Part shown: positions 11,081-24,900 of the stretch, one piece after another
Numbering within the stretch: position 1 is the stretch's first letter
Layout: the number at the start of each line of letters is the position of its first letter
NCBI GenBank assembly: GCA_013397115.1
Contig: VWZW01004119.1
Coordinates: 390,634-454,633, forward strand
Direction of reading: 5' to 3'
Length of the DNA stretch: 64,000 nt
DNA from: Edolisoma coerulescens
Taxonomy: Eukaryota; Chordata; Aves; Passeriformes; Campephagidae
The notes under the pieces: model-generated
Told to the model about the DNA's origin: nothing
Databases searched by the model: none
What the model saw: only the letters and a program-made list of their open reading frames with translations
Position numbers and translations under genes: made by a program

Positions 11081-13429
11081 GAAATCCTATCCTTTTATTA
11101 AACTAGCAGCCAGTACCTGAGATGTTCTAATGCCCTGTAGGACCCAAAGAAGGTTTTTCTGCTTTGAGTGTTAATTCTTTTGGCAGGATTAAAGTCAACC
11201 GCAGAGAAAATGCTTATTTTGTGCACTCAGAACTAAGCCCTTCTCCAGGTAAATGTAGTTTTAAAAGAATAAGAATAAAAACAGGAAAACCTAAGGCAGA
11301 TTATGAATATGCAAATACACCAAGCAAAGGCTACAAAAACTGCAATTTACCCCGATAGCTCGTATTTTATGCTACTTAACATTTGAGACAGGAAAAGCTT
11401 ACGCTCCAAGAACCTGCCCAGGAAAACTATGCACAAAATTCCCAAAAGGTGTGTGCCAATCTTCCTTCCTAGAGCTGAATTTCACATCTGCTGAGATTCT
11501 CCAGAACTGAATCCAGGGATTTTTTTAATACAATTTTTTTTCTCCTTTCTTTTCCCTACACTGCATTTTCCCCAGAAAAAGGCAGTTGGAAGATGCAGAG
11601 CTGCTTCCCCATGATACACGAACATTTGGTTAACTTCAGAGGTATGAATCATTCCCCTGGCTAACACCACATCCCTCTTCTCTCACTCACACTCTGGTAC
11701 CCCACTGATCAGGGGCTCTTGAGCCTGCCTGCTTAAAAATAATTAAATATATAACACTTCCTGGCAAATTCACCAGATGTAAAAAACACTTAGCAATGAA
11801 GCACACTGGATCCGATCACATTAGGCTCCTATCTCCTATCTGCAGCTTAACAAAATTCCCTTGCAAGCCTGCTGCTGATGGAAAGCATTGCTGTGGAAGC
11901 TCGGGGAAAACCCACCTGGTGATCAAGCTCATGAGCCTAATTAAAGTTAATAGAGAAATTAAAAGTGGGAAAAAATATTAGAACAGCAGCATGGAAAGAA
12001 AAAAGAGTAAGCACTAGGAATAGAAAAAAAGATAAAAAGCAATGGGAAAAGTGAGCTTTCCTTTGAAGTCTGCTCTGGAAAGTGAAGGTGATTTCTTTCA
12101 ATGCCCCCCACACCCTGAATTCTTTACACAGGGGGCCATAGGTCCAAGCAGAAAAACAGAAAGCAGAGGTTAAGACTTATAAAGTTCACAATATTAAATC
12201 AAGGCTGATTTTGTGCTGTATTCACCATTTTGTTCCTCGAGAGCTTCACTGTCTCTAAAGTCCATGGTCAAATGACCACTGGTTTCAAAGGATACCTTTA
12301 ATCCCCTTGTCTGAGAAGCAAAAGAACTGAGAAGTAAGTTTCTAGGGGAGGACAAAACTAGTACATACTTGGAATGAGTAAGATATTATGAAAAAGAATT
12401 AGGAGACTATAGAGACAGAGGAAAACCACAAAGATACAGAAGACTGTTCTACGGGGAAGTGGATAAGCTCTGAGCATGTTGGGAGCAGTCTGCGTGGTCA
12501 CCTGGCTGCAGAAACACAGAAATACTGGAAACAATGCAGGAATATAGGAAGGCAAAACTCAAGTAACAGGAAAAGGTGGAAAACAGGCAGTTATCAAGAC
12601 TTCCATGCTCAGCAACACCCGGGAAAAAACTCCCTGGAGGTACTTCTCACCTCTAGGTGAGGATTTCCAAATAACTCCCTTCAAAGAGCAACACCCCAAC
12701 TCATAACGAAATAAACATCAGTGACCATCTCTCATCACTGAGCTCTGTACCAAAATCAGTCTGTTCCATGCTCCAGGAAGAGGGACAGTAAATCACACAA
12801 GGCACGTCATAACACCGAGGTCATAGACCAGTCACAACCATTAAAATCTCCAGCAAAAAGAGTTCACCAAAACTCCAGTGACCAAAAAATTGTAATGACA
12901 TTGAAACTTTCATAGAGATGTAGCTGTTTCTTGGAAAATGTCATTGCCAGGATTTTAAGTCTAAGATGAGGGGTTTGGATAGCCAGAGGAAAGACAGAGG
13001 AAGCCAATCCAGACTCACCCATAGCCTGATGGTTACGCACCCAGGGATGGCGGGAGGTCCAGGTCCAAATCTCAACTCTGAAGACATTCCCAACATTGCC
13101 GACAACATCCAGAAGGAAAGATGTGCTCCAGAGCCTTACTCCATACATTTTGCAGGAAAAAAAAAAATAATTCCCAAGGTTTTCTTTTCTCTCTGCTGAG
13201 AAAGGGAAACAAATTAAAAAGTTTGAAAACTGTTCACGGCGCAGACTCTTTTCTGTGGCCAGCCCTAACCCCACACTGCCCAGAGGTTCACAGGCACACT
13301 GCTCCTACCAGAGCTCATGTGGTGAACTCCCCATCTTTTGCACAAACTTAACAGGATCATTTTAGACTCGTACAGAACATTTTCCTGTGAAAGCTCGCAG
13401 GCTCGGAGCAGCTTGTCACCAGAGTTCAA

Positions 13430-13610
13430 GTCCCTGGCACACAGTTCATTGCAGCTCTAATGAAAAAGCACAATGATTGGGCCTGCGTTGCTAAGATTAG
13501 ACATTAGTGGCCATATCAAGAAGAGAAATACCTGCAGATTAGCAGAGCAATTTGCTGCTCTAAATCTGAACCTTCTAATCTCTTTTTTTTTTAAAGTAAG
13601 TAGCAGCCCA
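13430..13610. promoter_or_regulatory. Possible conserved regulatory element
   Basis: A unique block with AATGATTGGG, repeated ATTAG/CTAAT cores and a GCAATTTGCTGCTC segment. It shows no transposon similarity. The case is weak and rests only on texture and on the absence of repeats. Confidence 0.25.
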
Positions 13611-13989
13611 TGAATATGGGAACAGAATTAAAATTGCATTTACTAAGTGATTTCTAAAATACTTCAGCATGTGTTTTAGAAAACTGACAAGTCATTAAAA
13701 TATAGTTAATAAACATTATTCAGAACTCGTTGCTTTAGATTAACACTGCTTTAAAATCACAGACATTGATTGGTTCAGTGCACTGCTGCAAGAAGAACTC
13801 TGTCTGGTGTCCATGCCCTGTGGAAGGAAACATGATGGGCAACTCAGAGTCTACCTTGCGTTTGTATTTTCCAACTGCAAAAATATTGCAGAAATATTTG
13901 CAAAACACTTTAAAACTTGGCATCCTGGCCAGTGAGGGCATGCACAGAGACTGGAATCACAGGCAAAAACTATGGAAAGATTGAAGGGT

Positions 13990-14366
13990 GGCAACAGACT
14001 GAGATAATTGGAGGTGTTCAGCCTGGAGAGGAGAAGGTTTTGGGAAGACCTTAGAGCCCCTTCAAATGCCTAAAAGGGGCTCCAGGAGATCTGGAGAGGG
14101 GCTTGGGACAAGGGGGAATGGGTTTAAGCCAAAGAAGAGTAGATTTAGATTAGATTTTAGGAGGAAATTCTTCCCTGGGAGGGTGAGGAGGCCCTGGCAC
14201 AGGGTGCCCAGAGAAGCTGTGGGTGCCCCTGGATCCCTGGAAGTGTCCAAGGCCAGGCTGGATGGGGCTTGGAGCAGCCTGGGATAGTGGAAGATGTCCC
14301 TGGAAGGGAGGCTGGAATATGATGAACTTTAAGGTCCCTTCCAACGCAAATCATTCTATGATTCTA
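13990..14366 (+). mobile_element. CR1 LINE fragment, 3' end (younger type), longest young copy
   Basis: This plus-orientation CR1 runs from ACAGACTGAGATAATTGGAGG through TTCAGCCTGGAGAGGAGAAGG and GACAAGGGGGAATGGG. It continues through TTTAGATTAGATTTTAGGAGG, GCCCAGAGAAGCTGTGG, GATCCCTGGAAGTGTCCAAGG and TTAAGGTCCCTTCCAACGC. It ends in ATTCTATGATTCTA, the expected CR1 terminal microsatellite. About 377 bases are kept, all within the 3' non-coding part and the end of ORF2, so no intact protein is present. Small frames over it on both strands (for example 14066-14287) are artefacts. Confidence 0.95.
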
Positions 14367-15544
14367 AGAAAACTAAAATGGAAACAGAGGTAGCAGCACC
14401 ATTTTTAGTGACCAATTCAAAGGAACCTGAAATCACGAGCCATTTTTGATCAAGTGTAGGTGAGAACCATCATGCACAGCTTTCACTGATGACAAATTTT
14501 TAAAATTTATTGTGTGACTGTCAAGAAATTTTCCCTTTTAGAAGCTCTGCCCTGAGCCAACTGGAACTGAGTGCTTTTCATATTTCATGCAACCATGATC
14601 AGCTCAGATACTGTGGGGGAAACAAGCTCAGGCACAGCTCTCAACTCTGGACCATTGCTGACGACCCGAAGCCATCGGGTGAGTTCCATCATCAGGTGGC
14701 CTCTCTGCTGCAGAGGACAGAAAGCAGGTTTTGATGCTGTTTGTCGATATTTTGAAGGAAGGGGAAAGATGTGGTGAGGCTATTGGTGTTTTGAAAAGGG
14801 GTTGATCAAACTCTCTTCCTAATACAGCCCTTCACCCTGTTTCATTTTTTCTGTCCAAGTATTGCAGGTCAAACTCTAACAGGAGAGAGCTGAAACTGAG
14901 AAGGCAGACAATGTATCTTAAAAATGAAAACATTACTATTCATAGTTGACTTAGTAATGTAGCTAAAAGGAAAAAAAATCTTGGCTTAGTCAAATTTGTG
15001 CCCATCTAACTTAAGCTAAGATAAATATTTGCAAATGCTCTTAATGACCATTTTTAATCATATGCAGGATTTAGTGGGCAGCTTCCTTTTGTTTTGGTTT
15101 ATTTTTTTATTTTAATAATAAACTATTTCATATTCAGAAATGTCTGTAAGCTGGTGAATGGTTTTGATTTATGACATCTCTCAGACATCAGGAGTCTGGA
15201 TTTGAAAGCTGAAACATGAGGGAGATCCAGATCCTCAAAATGATTTTACTTTTCAGTCTTTTATAGTGACTTGCAGTTCAAAGTCTTTCACCCTTTCATA
15301 CTGCTGCTTATGTAGAAAAAAGAATAACACCTCGCACCCAACTAAGATCATTTGAGTGATACCAGCAAATTTGTGCTTGAAGGTTCTTATGAGATGGGTG
15401 TGATTAAACCCATTTTACCTACCCTGATCCAGGGGTGCCGTATTTTGGGGCCACAAAGCTCCATGAAAGTCTATAAACCTGCTCATTTCCTCCCTTCACC
15501 ATTGTGGCTTGGGCATGTTTGCTCCACAGGGCTGGGCAGAGCAG
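14367..15544. other. Unique A+T-rich non-coding sequence
   Basis: Nothing recognisable apart from T-rich and A-rich patches around 15085-15125. Open frames do not exceed 74 codons. Confidence 0.6.
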
Positions 15545-15607
15545 ATCATGGAGTCACGTAGTATCCCAGGTTGGAAAAGACCCACAAGGATCATCAAGTC
15601 CAACACC
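15545..15607 (-). mobile_element. Short CR1 3' terminal fragment
   Basis: About 60 bases on the minus strand match the extreme CR1 3' end: a decayed ATCATGGAGTCA terminal repeat, GGTTGGAAAAGACCC and GATCATCAAGTCCAACACC. The spelling GGAAAAGACC is that of an older CR1 type. Truncation is severe. Confidence 0.85.
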
Positions 15608-15797
15608 AAGAAGCTTTAGCAGAAGAAGAATCTGAGAGAGATGTTGCACACATGAGGGTGCTGGGACTGGTCAAGGCCTCCCTGGAGTGAGGCAGCCGGA
15701 TGAAGGGTGACTCCTCCAGTGACACATCTCGAAGCAGCAGGGACATTTTGAGACTGTGGGAAGCCGCTCTGAGGAATGCAAGGAAAACAGCCTGTTT

Positions 15798-15830
15798 GAA
15801 AAGAAAAAAAGAAAAGAAAGAAGAAAAAAA
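15798..15830 (+). repeat. Purine-only (A/G) tract, 33 bases
   Basis: All bases are A or G, in GAAAA and AAGAA type units. It is a simple sequence prone to length change. Confidence 0.85.
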
Positions 15831-17069
15831 TGTTAAGAAACTCAGAAGTGCAGCTCAAGGCCTTGTTTTCCTTAGCCCAGTGGTGAAGGAAAGTTGTTGT
15901 CGGAAATAAAAGTATTTAAACAGCCTACGACAACAAGGAAGCAAATGACTACTGCCAGTGACCGAGGCGAGCTCAGCTGCTCCCTGTGAGCCAGGGGGAT
16001 TCACATCCAGCCCGGATCTGGGAATACTCCCTGGAGCAGACATCCCTCTCCTCAGCCTCCCTAGTGCCTGTCGCATCAGTCATGGACCAAACCTCAGAGC
16101 TCCTGATCACATGAGTGTGTTCCCACTTGGATCTGTGCTGCCTGGTCCCACACGGAGGGTGGCAGAAGGACCCACTCGGCGTGGGGCTGAGTCACCGTCC
16201 TCCGTCGTCTTCTGCGCCACTACTTCCAGCACTTCCAAACAAGCCAACAGGAATAAATATGTGAAAATATTTCTCGCCCACTCCCAGCCATGTTGAAAAG
16301 AAACCTGTTGTGGTTAAATGACTCGGTCAGTTCTTTAGGGATTTTCCAAGGTTTCCTATAAAAAGAAATCTGTGGGAAATGAATGATTGCATAATCACTA
16401 ACACATGCCAATTCATCTAAGCCTATTATCTTTTATGGCATTTTGTACTCTATTGTCCTGACTCTGGTGAATTTCTCTCTTACAATTCTTTTCCTTATTA
16501 AATTATTTACACATTTTGCTCTCTCCGACCCTTTTGCATCAGTGGGATACTTAGCATCTACATTAGGAAAGAAGGAAAAGACAAATGGTACCTTCACCTT
16601 TTCTCGCATCTTATTTTTCCCACCTTCACAGGAATATCTCAACAACAATCTCCTTGAGAATGTGAAGGGCCTGCTCAAGTGAGAAGCTGTATTAGCTGGG
16701 TCTTAATGCCACAAAAAGTAAGTTTTTTCTTAAGGCATATGCATTTTTACAGAGGTTTTCTAAGGTCCCTGACAGAAATGACCAGTACTCATACTTTTAA
16801 AATTACATAGTCCCTTGAAAATGCTGCAAGTTGCCTACAGGTCATCATTTCTTAGAAACAAACCCCAAGTGTCTTGGAAATCTTAATTACACCGCATTTC
16901 AATTGGATTTAGGCTGCTAAACCACAGATTTTAATAGGAATTTCAGATCTTTAAAAACCTTTTGATTTTCAGCTTTAGGAGCCTGACATTGCCTGAAAGC
17001 CAACCAGGCATTCACCTTTAGAATTAATATTTAATCATGTTTTGAGTGGGGTTTTTTCACTTTTGAGTG

Positions 17070-17083
17070 TTTTTTTTTTTTTT
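17070..17083. repeat. Poly(T) run, 14 bases
   Basis: An uninterrupted T run following GAGTG, next to another T-rich patch about 20 bases upstream. Confidence 0.9.
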
Positions 17084-19348
17084 CAGTTTTGAACTCTTCC
17101 CAAGAACAACAGGTTCATAAATGTATGAATCATGGCTAAGCACTCACCTCTCCAAAAGGTGTGGCCTCTGGCATGGTTGCATTTTTAAATAAGGGAAAAG
17201 TGGAGAAGACCTGTGTGACTGAGGACCTACAACTTTTTTTTCTAAAATCCCAGCTATTGAGAGGAACTATCACTGATGACTACTAACCACAGAGCTCTAA
17301 GACCAGGGAAGGGCCCAAATTAGCTGCAATAATCTTTAGATTAAACTAAGAGGTAACTCCCCATAATCTTAATGTGAGGGAGGAGACTGCACAGGAAAAA
17401 TGGGTTCCGGGGACATGCAGGCAGAGAATAAATGAGCTACAGGTTCACCAAAGGTCCTAATTGCAAATAATGAGGTGGGATAACTATCCTTTGGTTATAC
17501 CACTCATCTCTGCATTGAAAAGTCCAGTTCTTCATAGCAGATCTGCCTGAATTTTCCCCAGAAATGCAGCAGGAAAACAGGAGGGTTGGGGAGAGACCTC
17601 GTGTCCCAGACATCTCAATTCTCCATCTCCCAGTGCAGGGCAGTTTCACCTTGGGAAAAAAGCAGAATTGGAAGGGCAGCCTGGATGTAAGATGGGAGGT
17701 AAATGGGGATCAGACTCCTGGTGAGGCTGAAGACAGGGAGGAAGAGGACCAATGATCAAACATTGAATAACAGTGCAAAGAGGAAAAAAACATCCTCCCA
17801 ACCATGCAAACCCTCAGTGTTCCTGCAACAGCTTGAACAACTGCAACAAAAAGGAACTGCAGCTCTGTCCTCTCTTTTGCCATTCTTGAGGTAAAAATTT
17901 CTTAGACTGCATTTCCCGTTGAAGAAGGAAGCAACAGCCAGCAAGTCCCCAATTTACTGACAAGTTTTACCAACTCCAGCAAGCCAACAGGACCTACTCT
18001 TAATTTGCTTCTGACTCCCAGCAAGCAAGAACAGAAAAGTTCTTTATCAAGAGCAGAAACATGTCAGGCCAACAGAGTCTTTAAAAATCAGATCAGCTTT
18101 TCCAGAAAAAGATTATTTCCATTGCCCACATGAGCAGGTTTTCACAGAAAAAAACCCCCACCTATTTTGGTTCTCCTGTACTATTCCACTCATTTTAAGT
18201 GTTTCTTTGACTGTATGTCAATTTCTGAAACCAAATTGAGTTTTATTTTAATCAGAAATAATTTGCAAGACTATTTGGCAGCATTCACACCCTGCAAGTG
18301 TTTTCTTGTTGTCAAGGGCTCCTGAGGATCTCCAGCACCTGTCATCCTCTGCCAGCATCAACCTTTCCATATGGGCAGGTCTCCAGAAAAGATTATGGGC
18401 AGTGTAAAATCCACTCATCTTAAATCACCATCTCTCTGATATGCAGCAGGGGTTCAGAGAGGAGAGTCCATTCGGTTTTGTTGCTCCTCCAGTGTCTGTA
18501 TCTTTCTTGATCTTCCTTTAAAAAAAGATTTACTCCTATTTCTATTGGTCTTGTAAGATCTGCTTTGGTTTTTTCTGTTAGCTAACTATTCAGTCCATTG
18601 GTAATGTTTTAAAGCACTTTATCAGCCTATATAATTTTATAATCATTTTGTTGTTTTCACTAAAAAAAAAAAAATGAAACTACTCAGACACCTAATGCTA
18701 CTTAAGTGCAAATAGATTTTTTTGTGGTTGAATAATAACATCTGTTTTGATTTTCCAGCCACAAAAGTGCGTTTTATCTGGCCTTCCTTTATTTGAACTT
18801 TTCACATCTGCTCAGGCCTGCTTCCCATAAACTAAATACCAGATCCTTTCACAATGTAGGAAATTTACCTGCACCAGTTGTTGTCCCAGCTCCAAAGACT
18901 TCTTTATAAGAGCCAGATAAAAATGTCAAAAGACTAATAAATACAATCTTAGTGCACTGTGTATTTATTAAACTTTGCTATTTGTTTTCTCTATCCCAAA
19001 TGGTTGGTACTCACAGACCTAATCCTGCAAAACTTATTTTAATGAATGAACTAATTTACTTTTATGGAATAAAGTATGTTGTGGGCTGGTGCCCCATGTT
19101 CAACACAAAATTTAGAGACAAACTTGTCACAACACTCCATGTTGTTCAGCTACAAATTTAATCAGAAATTGTAGGGATGGTCAGATGCAGTGTGCTTTCA
19201 GCAAATAAAAAAAGTCATGAGGGGAATTTCATAAGCCATTTTCAGGGTTACCTGCAAAGATTTGATAGTGAATTTTAAATTTTGTCTTATTCTGGTCTCT
19301 TCAGAGATGAGCACAGTCAGGAAGGAAAACAGTGCTAATCAACACCAC

Positions 19349-19392
19349 TTTTTTTTTTCTTTTTCTTGGTTTTTTTTTTTTTTTTTGGTTTA
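19349..19392. repeat. T-rich low-complexity tract
   Basis: Two long T runs are separated by CTTTTTCTTGG. They could be decayed poly(A) tails on the minus strand, but no retroposon body is recognisable alongside. Confidence 0.85.
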
Positions 19393-20239
19393 AAGTAGAT
19401 GTTTAGTTTCTAATTGTAGTTCACATCCCATAACTTAAATATGTTTAGCTAAAAGAAAAAAATAAAGTGAAACTCCAGCCGAAGTTAAACAGGCCAAGGG
19501 GTTTTGCCACTGCCATCAGCAGATTGGGAAATACATCCTGGGTATCAGATAAATGTTAAGGATCATTCTTTGAACTCAGAGCTAAGACACAGGAGAATTC
19601 TGCTCTGCTGATGTGACCAGGAAGATATGCAAAAAAAGCAGCCCCTCATCAGCCTCCTCATAATATCTGCAGCTATTCAGCATTTCTTTCCACTGATAGA
19701 GAGATATATCTGGAGAACTCCTACGTCCCTGGGCCCCATGCAGCTGTGTCTGCAGCAAAACTGCAATATTAGGCCACTTTCCACAGACAGATAACTCAGC
19801 AAATGGCTCTGCAGAGCAGAGGAGAGAGCGCTGATTGCAAAGCTGAGAAGCCAGGTTTTCCTTCTCTAGGACACCAGGAGCATCTCTCCTCTTCCAAGTC
19901 TCCTACCCGTGTCGTAGGGAAGAGACAGAGTTTCACTCTTTTATGTTGTTTCGAATCTTTAGCAAATCTTGGGCTCTGTGATTTGGCAACCTCATCAAAT
20001 GCAGCTTTATCAACCCAAAACACCCACCAGCACCAGTGTCTTAAATAGACATGAGATAGGAAAGTACAAGGAGGACCTCGGTGGCTTTGGGAAATGTTGG
20101 AGAGGAAAGGCAAAACCCATGCACTGCCCTTGATTTACACCTTGATTTTTTCCATCTGCACAAAGGATTGAAACTGCGTCATGATGGAACAGTTGTGAGA
20201 ATCACAAAGAACTTAACAAGTCAAAAATGGATTAAAAAG

Positions 20240-20720
20240 CACTTTATGGCTTGTTAAAGAAATCCCCCTGTTCCTCAGAAGCATTTTTAGCATCTTATTA
20301 GTGCTATTTGATCTGACTAACATATTGACTCGTCATTTGAATAGGAGATGAATCCTTTTTGATGGACCACAAAGGGAGTATAAATTCAAATGAGGCACTT
20401 CTCCAAATTTTTATTTAAGCATAACCCCAAAGAGCCCATAACATCTGTAAAGGTTTTTTCCTGTGCCCCACAAAAGACTATCCTAATGATCTTTTAAATC
20501 ATGAATTTTTTTCTTTAGAAGTAATCATTGCATATGTATTTAACTCAAATAATGAGTTGGAAGTTCTCTTTCACCTGTTTTGTGGAATGCCATGCATAAA
20601 TTTGACAAAGGAAAACACTCTAAGCCAATATAACATTTTTTTAAAACAATCTGTCATGGAACTGGTACTTTAGCATGAGTTGAATTCATCATCAGTCTCA
20701 TACAAAGTAGTTCAGAACTT
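20240..20720. promoter_or_regulatory. Possible conserved A+T-rich element
   Basis: A repeat-free block with many ATTA/TAAT and TTTGAT-type cores, a GCATATGTATTTAA stretch, TTTATTTAAGCATAA, and a CATGCATAAATTTGACAAAGG segment. No transposon signature is present. The call rests on texture and is weak. Confidence 0.25.
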
Positions 20721-21715
20721 GACAAATGAAAAAGACAAGATATATCAAAGAAATATGCAAAACGCCTCATGCCTTTCAATCAATCTCTGATCTGAAGTGA
20801 TTTTGATCTGTCCAATCCATACTGTCTAGGACAATTTCAGTGCCACCAAGACAGACATTTCTATGGAGTTAGTAGACAGACCCACAACTGGCTTCCCTTT
20901 GGCAAAAGCCAGAAAACTTGCTCCTAGTCATTTTTTTGAGCAATTTTATACCATCTAAGAATTTGCACTTAGGAATAAGTTGGAGACCTCCAGCTCATTT
21001 TGAAAACAGTAATTTATAGCTACACAGACATTATGATTTTACAGTGTTTTGATAGTTACGCCTTCACTATCCACATGGAACATTTAAAAACAGATTAGAA
21101 GCCATTAATCTTGGAAATATGAGGGATTTGTAGCCTGAAGAGGAGCTCAGAGCACTTGCAGTCTAAGTCTCTTTCTGCACCTAGGTGCATGGTGTTATTA
21201 AGGTATTTTATCCTCTTCTAGAGCAGGTCAAGAATTATGCTAAGGCAACCCTGCTGTGGTGAAAGTACTGGGCAATAAATCAGGGATCTCAATACTTTGT
21301 CACAGATACTCTTATTGACCTTGGACAAGTATTTAAGCTGGAAACCATTTTAGGCAGTTCCTGTCTCTTGTTACAATCTCCAACAGCACTCAGTCAATCG
21401 GATCCCCATATGCAATTTCATCCTTTAGGCACAACAATAATCACAGCCTCCCACTTCGCTAAAAGTCTTTCATTTTAAAATTTAAATACCTTAGAGATAG
21501 GTCAAATAAAAACCTTGTATTCTCCACACCTGTGCCTTGAAACGTGGGGGAGATCCACTCATTCCAGGTCTCTGCAGCAGGCTGTTAATTCCACCAGAGC
21601 CTGACCTCAGACGCTGGGTTCAGCTATTCCTAAACTCTGATAAACGTCAGGTCCAAATCCAAATCTGGATTCCAAACTTGTGGTATAGGCCCATCTGTAC
21701 TTGAAAGCAACATTT

Positions 21716-21730
21716 AAAAAAAAAAAAAAA
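21716..21730. repeat. Poly(A) run, 15 bases
   Basis: Uninterrupted A run following CATTT, then GAGGAAAG. It is a simple repeat. Confidence 0.9.
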
Positions 21731-21938
21731 GAGGAAAGCTAAGATCATGAATATTTCTATTTGAATGCTGCATACAACAGATTTATGAACTTAAGCAGTT
21801 ACTTTTTTTCTTTGTAAAGTCAAAACTACCACAGGATTTCCCGTCCATATATACCATATGCTTTTTCCAACTTTGTTCAAAATTCTTAGCGTCCCAATAT
21901 GCTGGAGCTTCTGAGCACTACTGAGGTGTTGGGTTTGG

Positions 21939-21955
21939 TTTTTTTTTTTTTTTTT
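21939..21955. repeat. Poly(T) run, 17 bases
   Basis: Uninterrupted T run following GGGTTTGG. It is a simple repeat. The 61-codon minus-strand frame over it owes its poly-lysine run to this tract. Confidence 0.9.
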
Positions 21956-24900
21956 GCAAGCTTTATCAACTTGCAAACTGCACTATAGTCGAGAATTAAT
22001 TTTTGTATAGGAAAAATGAATTTTATCTGTTTATTTCTGCAATATGGTAATGACTGGTGAAAGCATCACATGCAATGGAGCCCTTGGGTAACAGCCTGAA
22101 ATAGGATTAATGCTCTTAAATGACAAGAGTGTTTATTTCAGTGTAACTGACTGTATACATTGGGTCAAGACACGCAAAACCGAGTCCTGCCAGCATAAGC
22201 CTTGCAGGATCTTCTGAGTACAATCTGCATTTAGAGCCCAGTCAGAAGCATGACAAGTGAGACACCAACAACACTAAAGGAAACTTATAAATGTTTTCAA
22301 ATTTGTTTTATGGATTAATGACCCTACACATAAGAACTGACATTTCCAGGACAAATCACTCCTTTATCCTACTGGTATTTCAGCAGTTTTTGCTTACGCC
22401 AAAGCAGAGGCAAGTTTTTCCTTCTTCAGATCAAACGAGATCTAAAATCTGGGAAGGTTTAACAGTAAAATAAAAACAATGGGGATGTAAATGTTAACCA
22501 TCTGCATTTGTCGCTGCTATTTCTTATGATGTGATATCTCCATCAATGGCATTATATTTTTACTTTTGTTATCTCTCATAACTTCTCAATCTATTATGGT
22601 TAATCATTGATAAACAAACACTTTGACTTATAAAGTGGCAATCATCTCGTCTAAATTTAACTGTGTAAAAGTCAAACACCTACTCCAAGCTACTCGTGAA
22701 GGCTCCTTCTATAGATAGTGGTGACAGATTGGCATTTTCAGAGACTTATCCTACCTGTCTTACACACTTGTTTTAAGATGAGATTAATCACTCTGTGGAA
22801 GTACTTTCTTCTTTTTCTTTCCTTGGACTGACTTCAGTAAAAAGCAGCACACAAGTTTTGTTAACAAAAACAAAAAAAATACAGGGAAAAAATACCCAAG
22901 AGATTATTTTGGGCCTCAAACTTGAATCCACAAAGGTATTTAGCCTCAAAAAGCACAGTTTCTGTAGGATGCAGAAAGTTTCCTCCTAAAGGCAGATGGG
23001 AAGAAGGAAGGTGGAGAGAGACAGGAGCATAGCCTTTATAATTCGGTTTATCACCTGCCCCAACTCCCTGCCTTTAGGGCTGGTGAGAAGCAATGCTAAG
23101 GAGTACCCAGGCACAAGGGAATATCAGACTTATTTTACTCTGTATTGTTTTACCCAAAGAAGCCATGGGGATTGTCATAGTTTCCTTCTGGATGGAATTC
23201 CAGTGACAGAAAGGTTTTCCAGGCTTTGGCAAGAGAAAAGGGCTGGCCAACAGCTATTCTGCTTCAGCAGAAGCAAAGCAAAACCAGCATCTCCCTTTTT
23301 CACATGAGATCAGCTCCAGCTCAACACAGGGGAGGACCACACACCAACCATGGCTTCAGGACATGAGCCTTAGGAGGCAATTCAACGGAAACTTCTAATA
23401 CCATTCAGATCATTCAAATGAAAAGATGCTGATGCTGAAGAGGGGAGAAACATTCTTCCTGGCGTCTCTCCATTTGAAATTCTGCTGCAGTGACAGTATC
23501 TGGATTAGACTCCAGGACAGTATTTCTGAAACAGCAGGAACCCTGCTTACTGCATCAGTTTTAAATTATAAGCCTTCCAAAGATGTCAACACCACTTTCC
23601 TGGAGACTTTCCTGAAATTAAAACACTGAGCTTTTCCCCTGAGCCTTCACAGAGTCCTATGGATCCATCTCCCAGTGTCACCATTTGTATCGTGATTTGC
23701 CTACGTTGGGTCACTGCTACTTCTTCATTTCTGCTCTATAGTCTGCCTCGCTCTTTGATGTTACCCAGTCACTATTTCCTTTCCCTTTACTTTTATCTCT
23801 GTCCTGGCATTCTTCCTTTAAGCATCCTCTCTACCAGATGGTCTCCATCTCTCCTTCAGAAGTGCCCAAAATATTCCTACTGCCTCCTCTTGATCTTCCC
23901 CCAGCAGCAAACCTCTTCATCCTACAGAGCTCAAATACCAATGGATTTCTCCTCCTTGCTGCTCTGCTTCTTTCTTGCACTTTGAAAAGGAATTCACTGG
24001 AAGCAGCTAACCTCCAATCCTCATTATGCACGATGCACTCATTTATAAGAGTTTACCCAGGAGAAAAATTCAGACGGGATATAGGCTGCTACAATTGCGT
24101 TTTTTCAAGTGGAAGCACATCTGATGTCTGCGTGCCGAACCGGAGCTCTAGTTTTTAAAACAGGAGCTCCAACTTTTGCATTTGGAAATCCATATGGATC
24201 CTTTAATCTGAAGGTCAAAACAGCTTTCATGAAAGATACTGAAAACAATGATACTTTATATTCACCAGCATAATTATATAAAGATGATTCAATATTGTAG
24301 TATCATCAGAGGATTCAGAAAAATCTCTGTATTATGTATTTTTAAGATGGGGTTTAGACAGTGTAAGATGAGGCTTCAGAAGTTTACAGACAGGAAAAAA
24401 AAAATCTTGTCACAATTTATATCTTCCTAATAGGTCACTGAAACTCTGAGGATAACAATTGCTTTTACTTGCAGTTGGCAGTGCACTGTAATCAAGAATA
24501 AAGCTCTAGATATTTTTGTGGAAATACAAGCACTTACTAAATGCAGCAGCATAATAATGTATTATATATTATACAAATACAGCGAGGTGGGATTTGTGTT
24601 TCTCTCTTTGCAAGAGAAGAAAGAACTCTGAAATGACCTTCTGTTCATAAGTTTCTTTGAAAAAGGCTTGGCCTGAAACCACTTCACTACTATTGATATA
24701 GTCTGTTTCTGTACATAAATCTTAAATGTAAGCACGGCTTCAAAAAATAACTAAGCAATCACAAAGCTTTACTTTTCAGATTCAATTGCCTTCAAATCCT
24801 TTACTGAAGTCCCCTTGGCACTGTCACTTCAAAATCAGGATAATGCTGTATAGTGTTTCTCAGTTTCAGTAAAACAAAAGCCTTATTGAATAAATACGTG

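Larger units (their letters stand above)
8681..13989. other. Unique non-coding sequence, 5.3 kb
   Basis: I find no gene or transposon. It contains a local direct repeat at 9906-9983, a TG-rich patch near 10170-10210, an A-rich patch at 10470-10505, and two motif-rich A+T-rich blocks listed separately (10620-11080 and 13430-13610). The largest open frame is 136 codons on the minus strand at 12864-13274. It has no recognisable domain and is overlapped by plus-strand frames. Confidence 0.55.
15608..20239. other. CR1-free unique non-coding sequence
   Basis: No gene is recognised. It contains a purine-only tract and several homopolymer runs (listed separately). The largest open frames are 112 codons at 15958-16296 plus and 105 codons at 19796-20113 minus. 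Neither has a recognisable domain, and both overlap frames on the other strand. Confidence 0.55.

Noticed and set aside
19349..19392. Long T tract as a processed-pseudogene tail
   Set aside because: No coding-like sequence is recognisable on the minus strand beside it.
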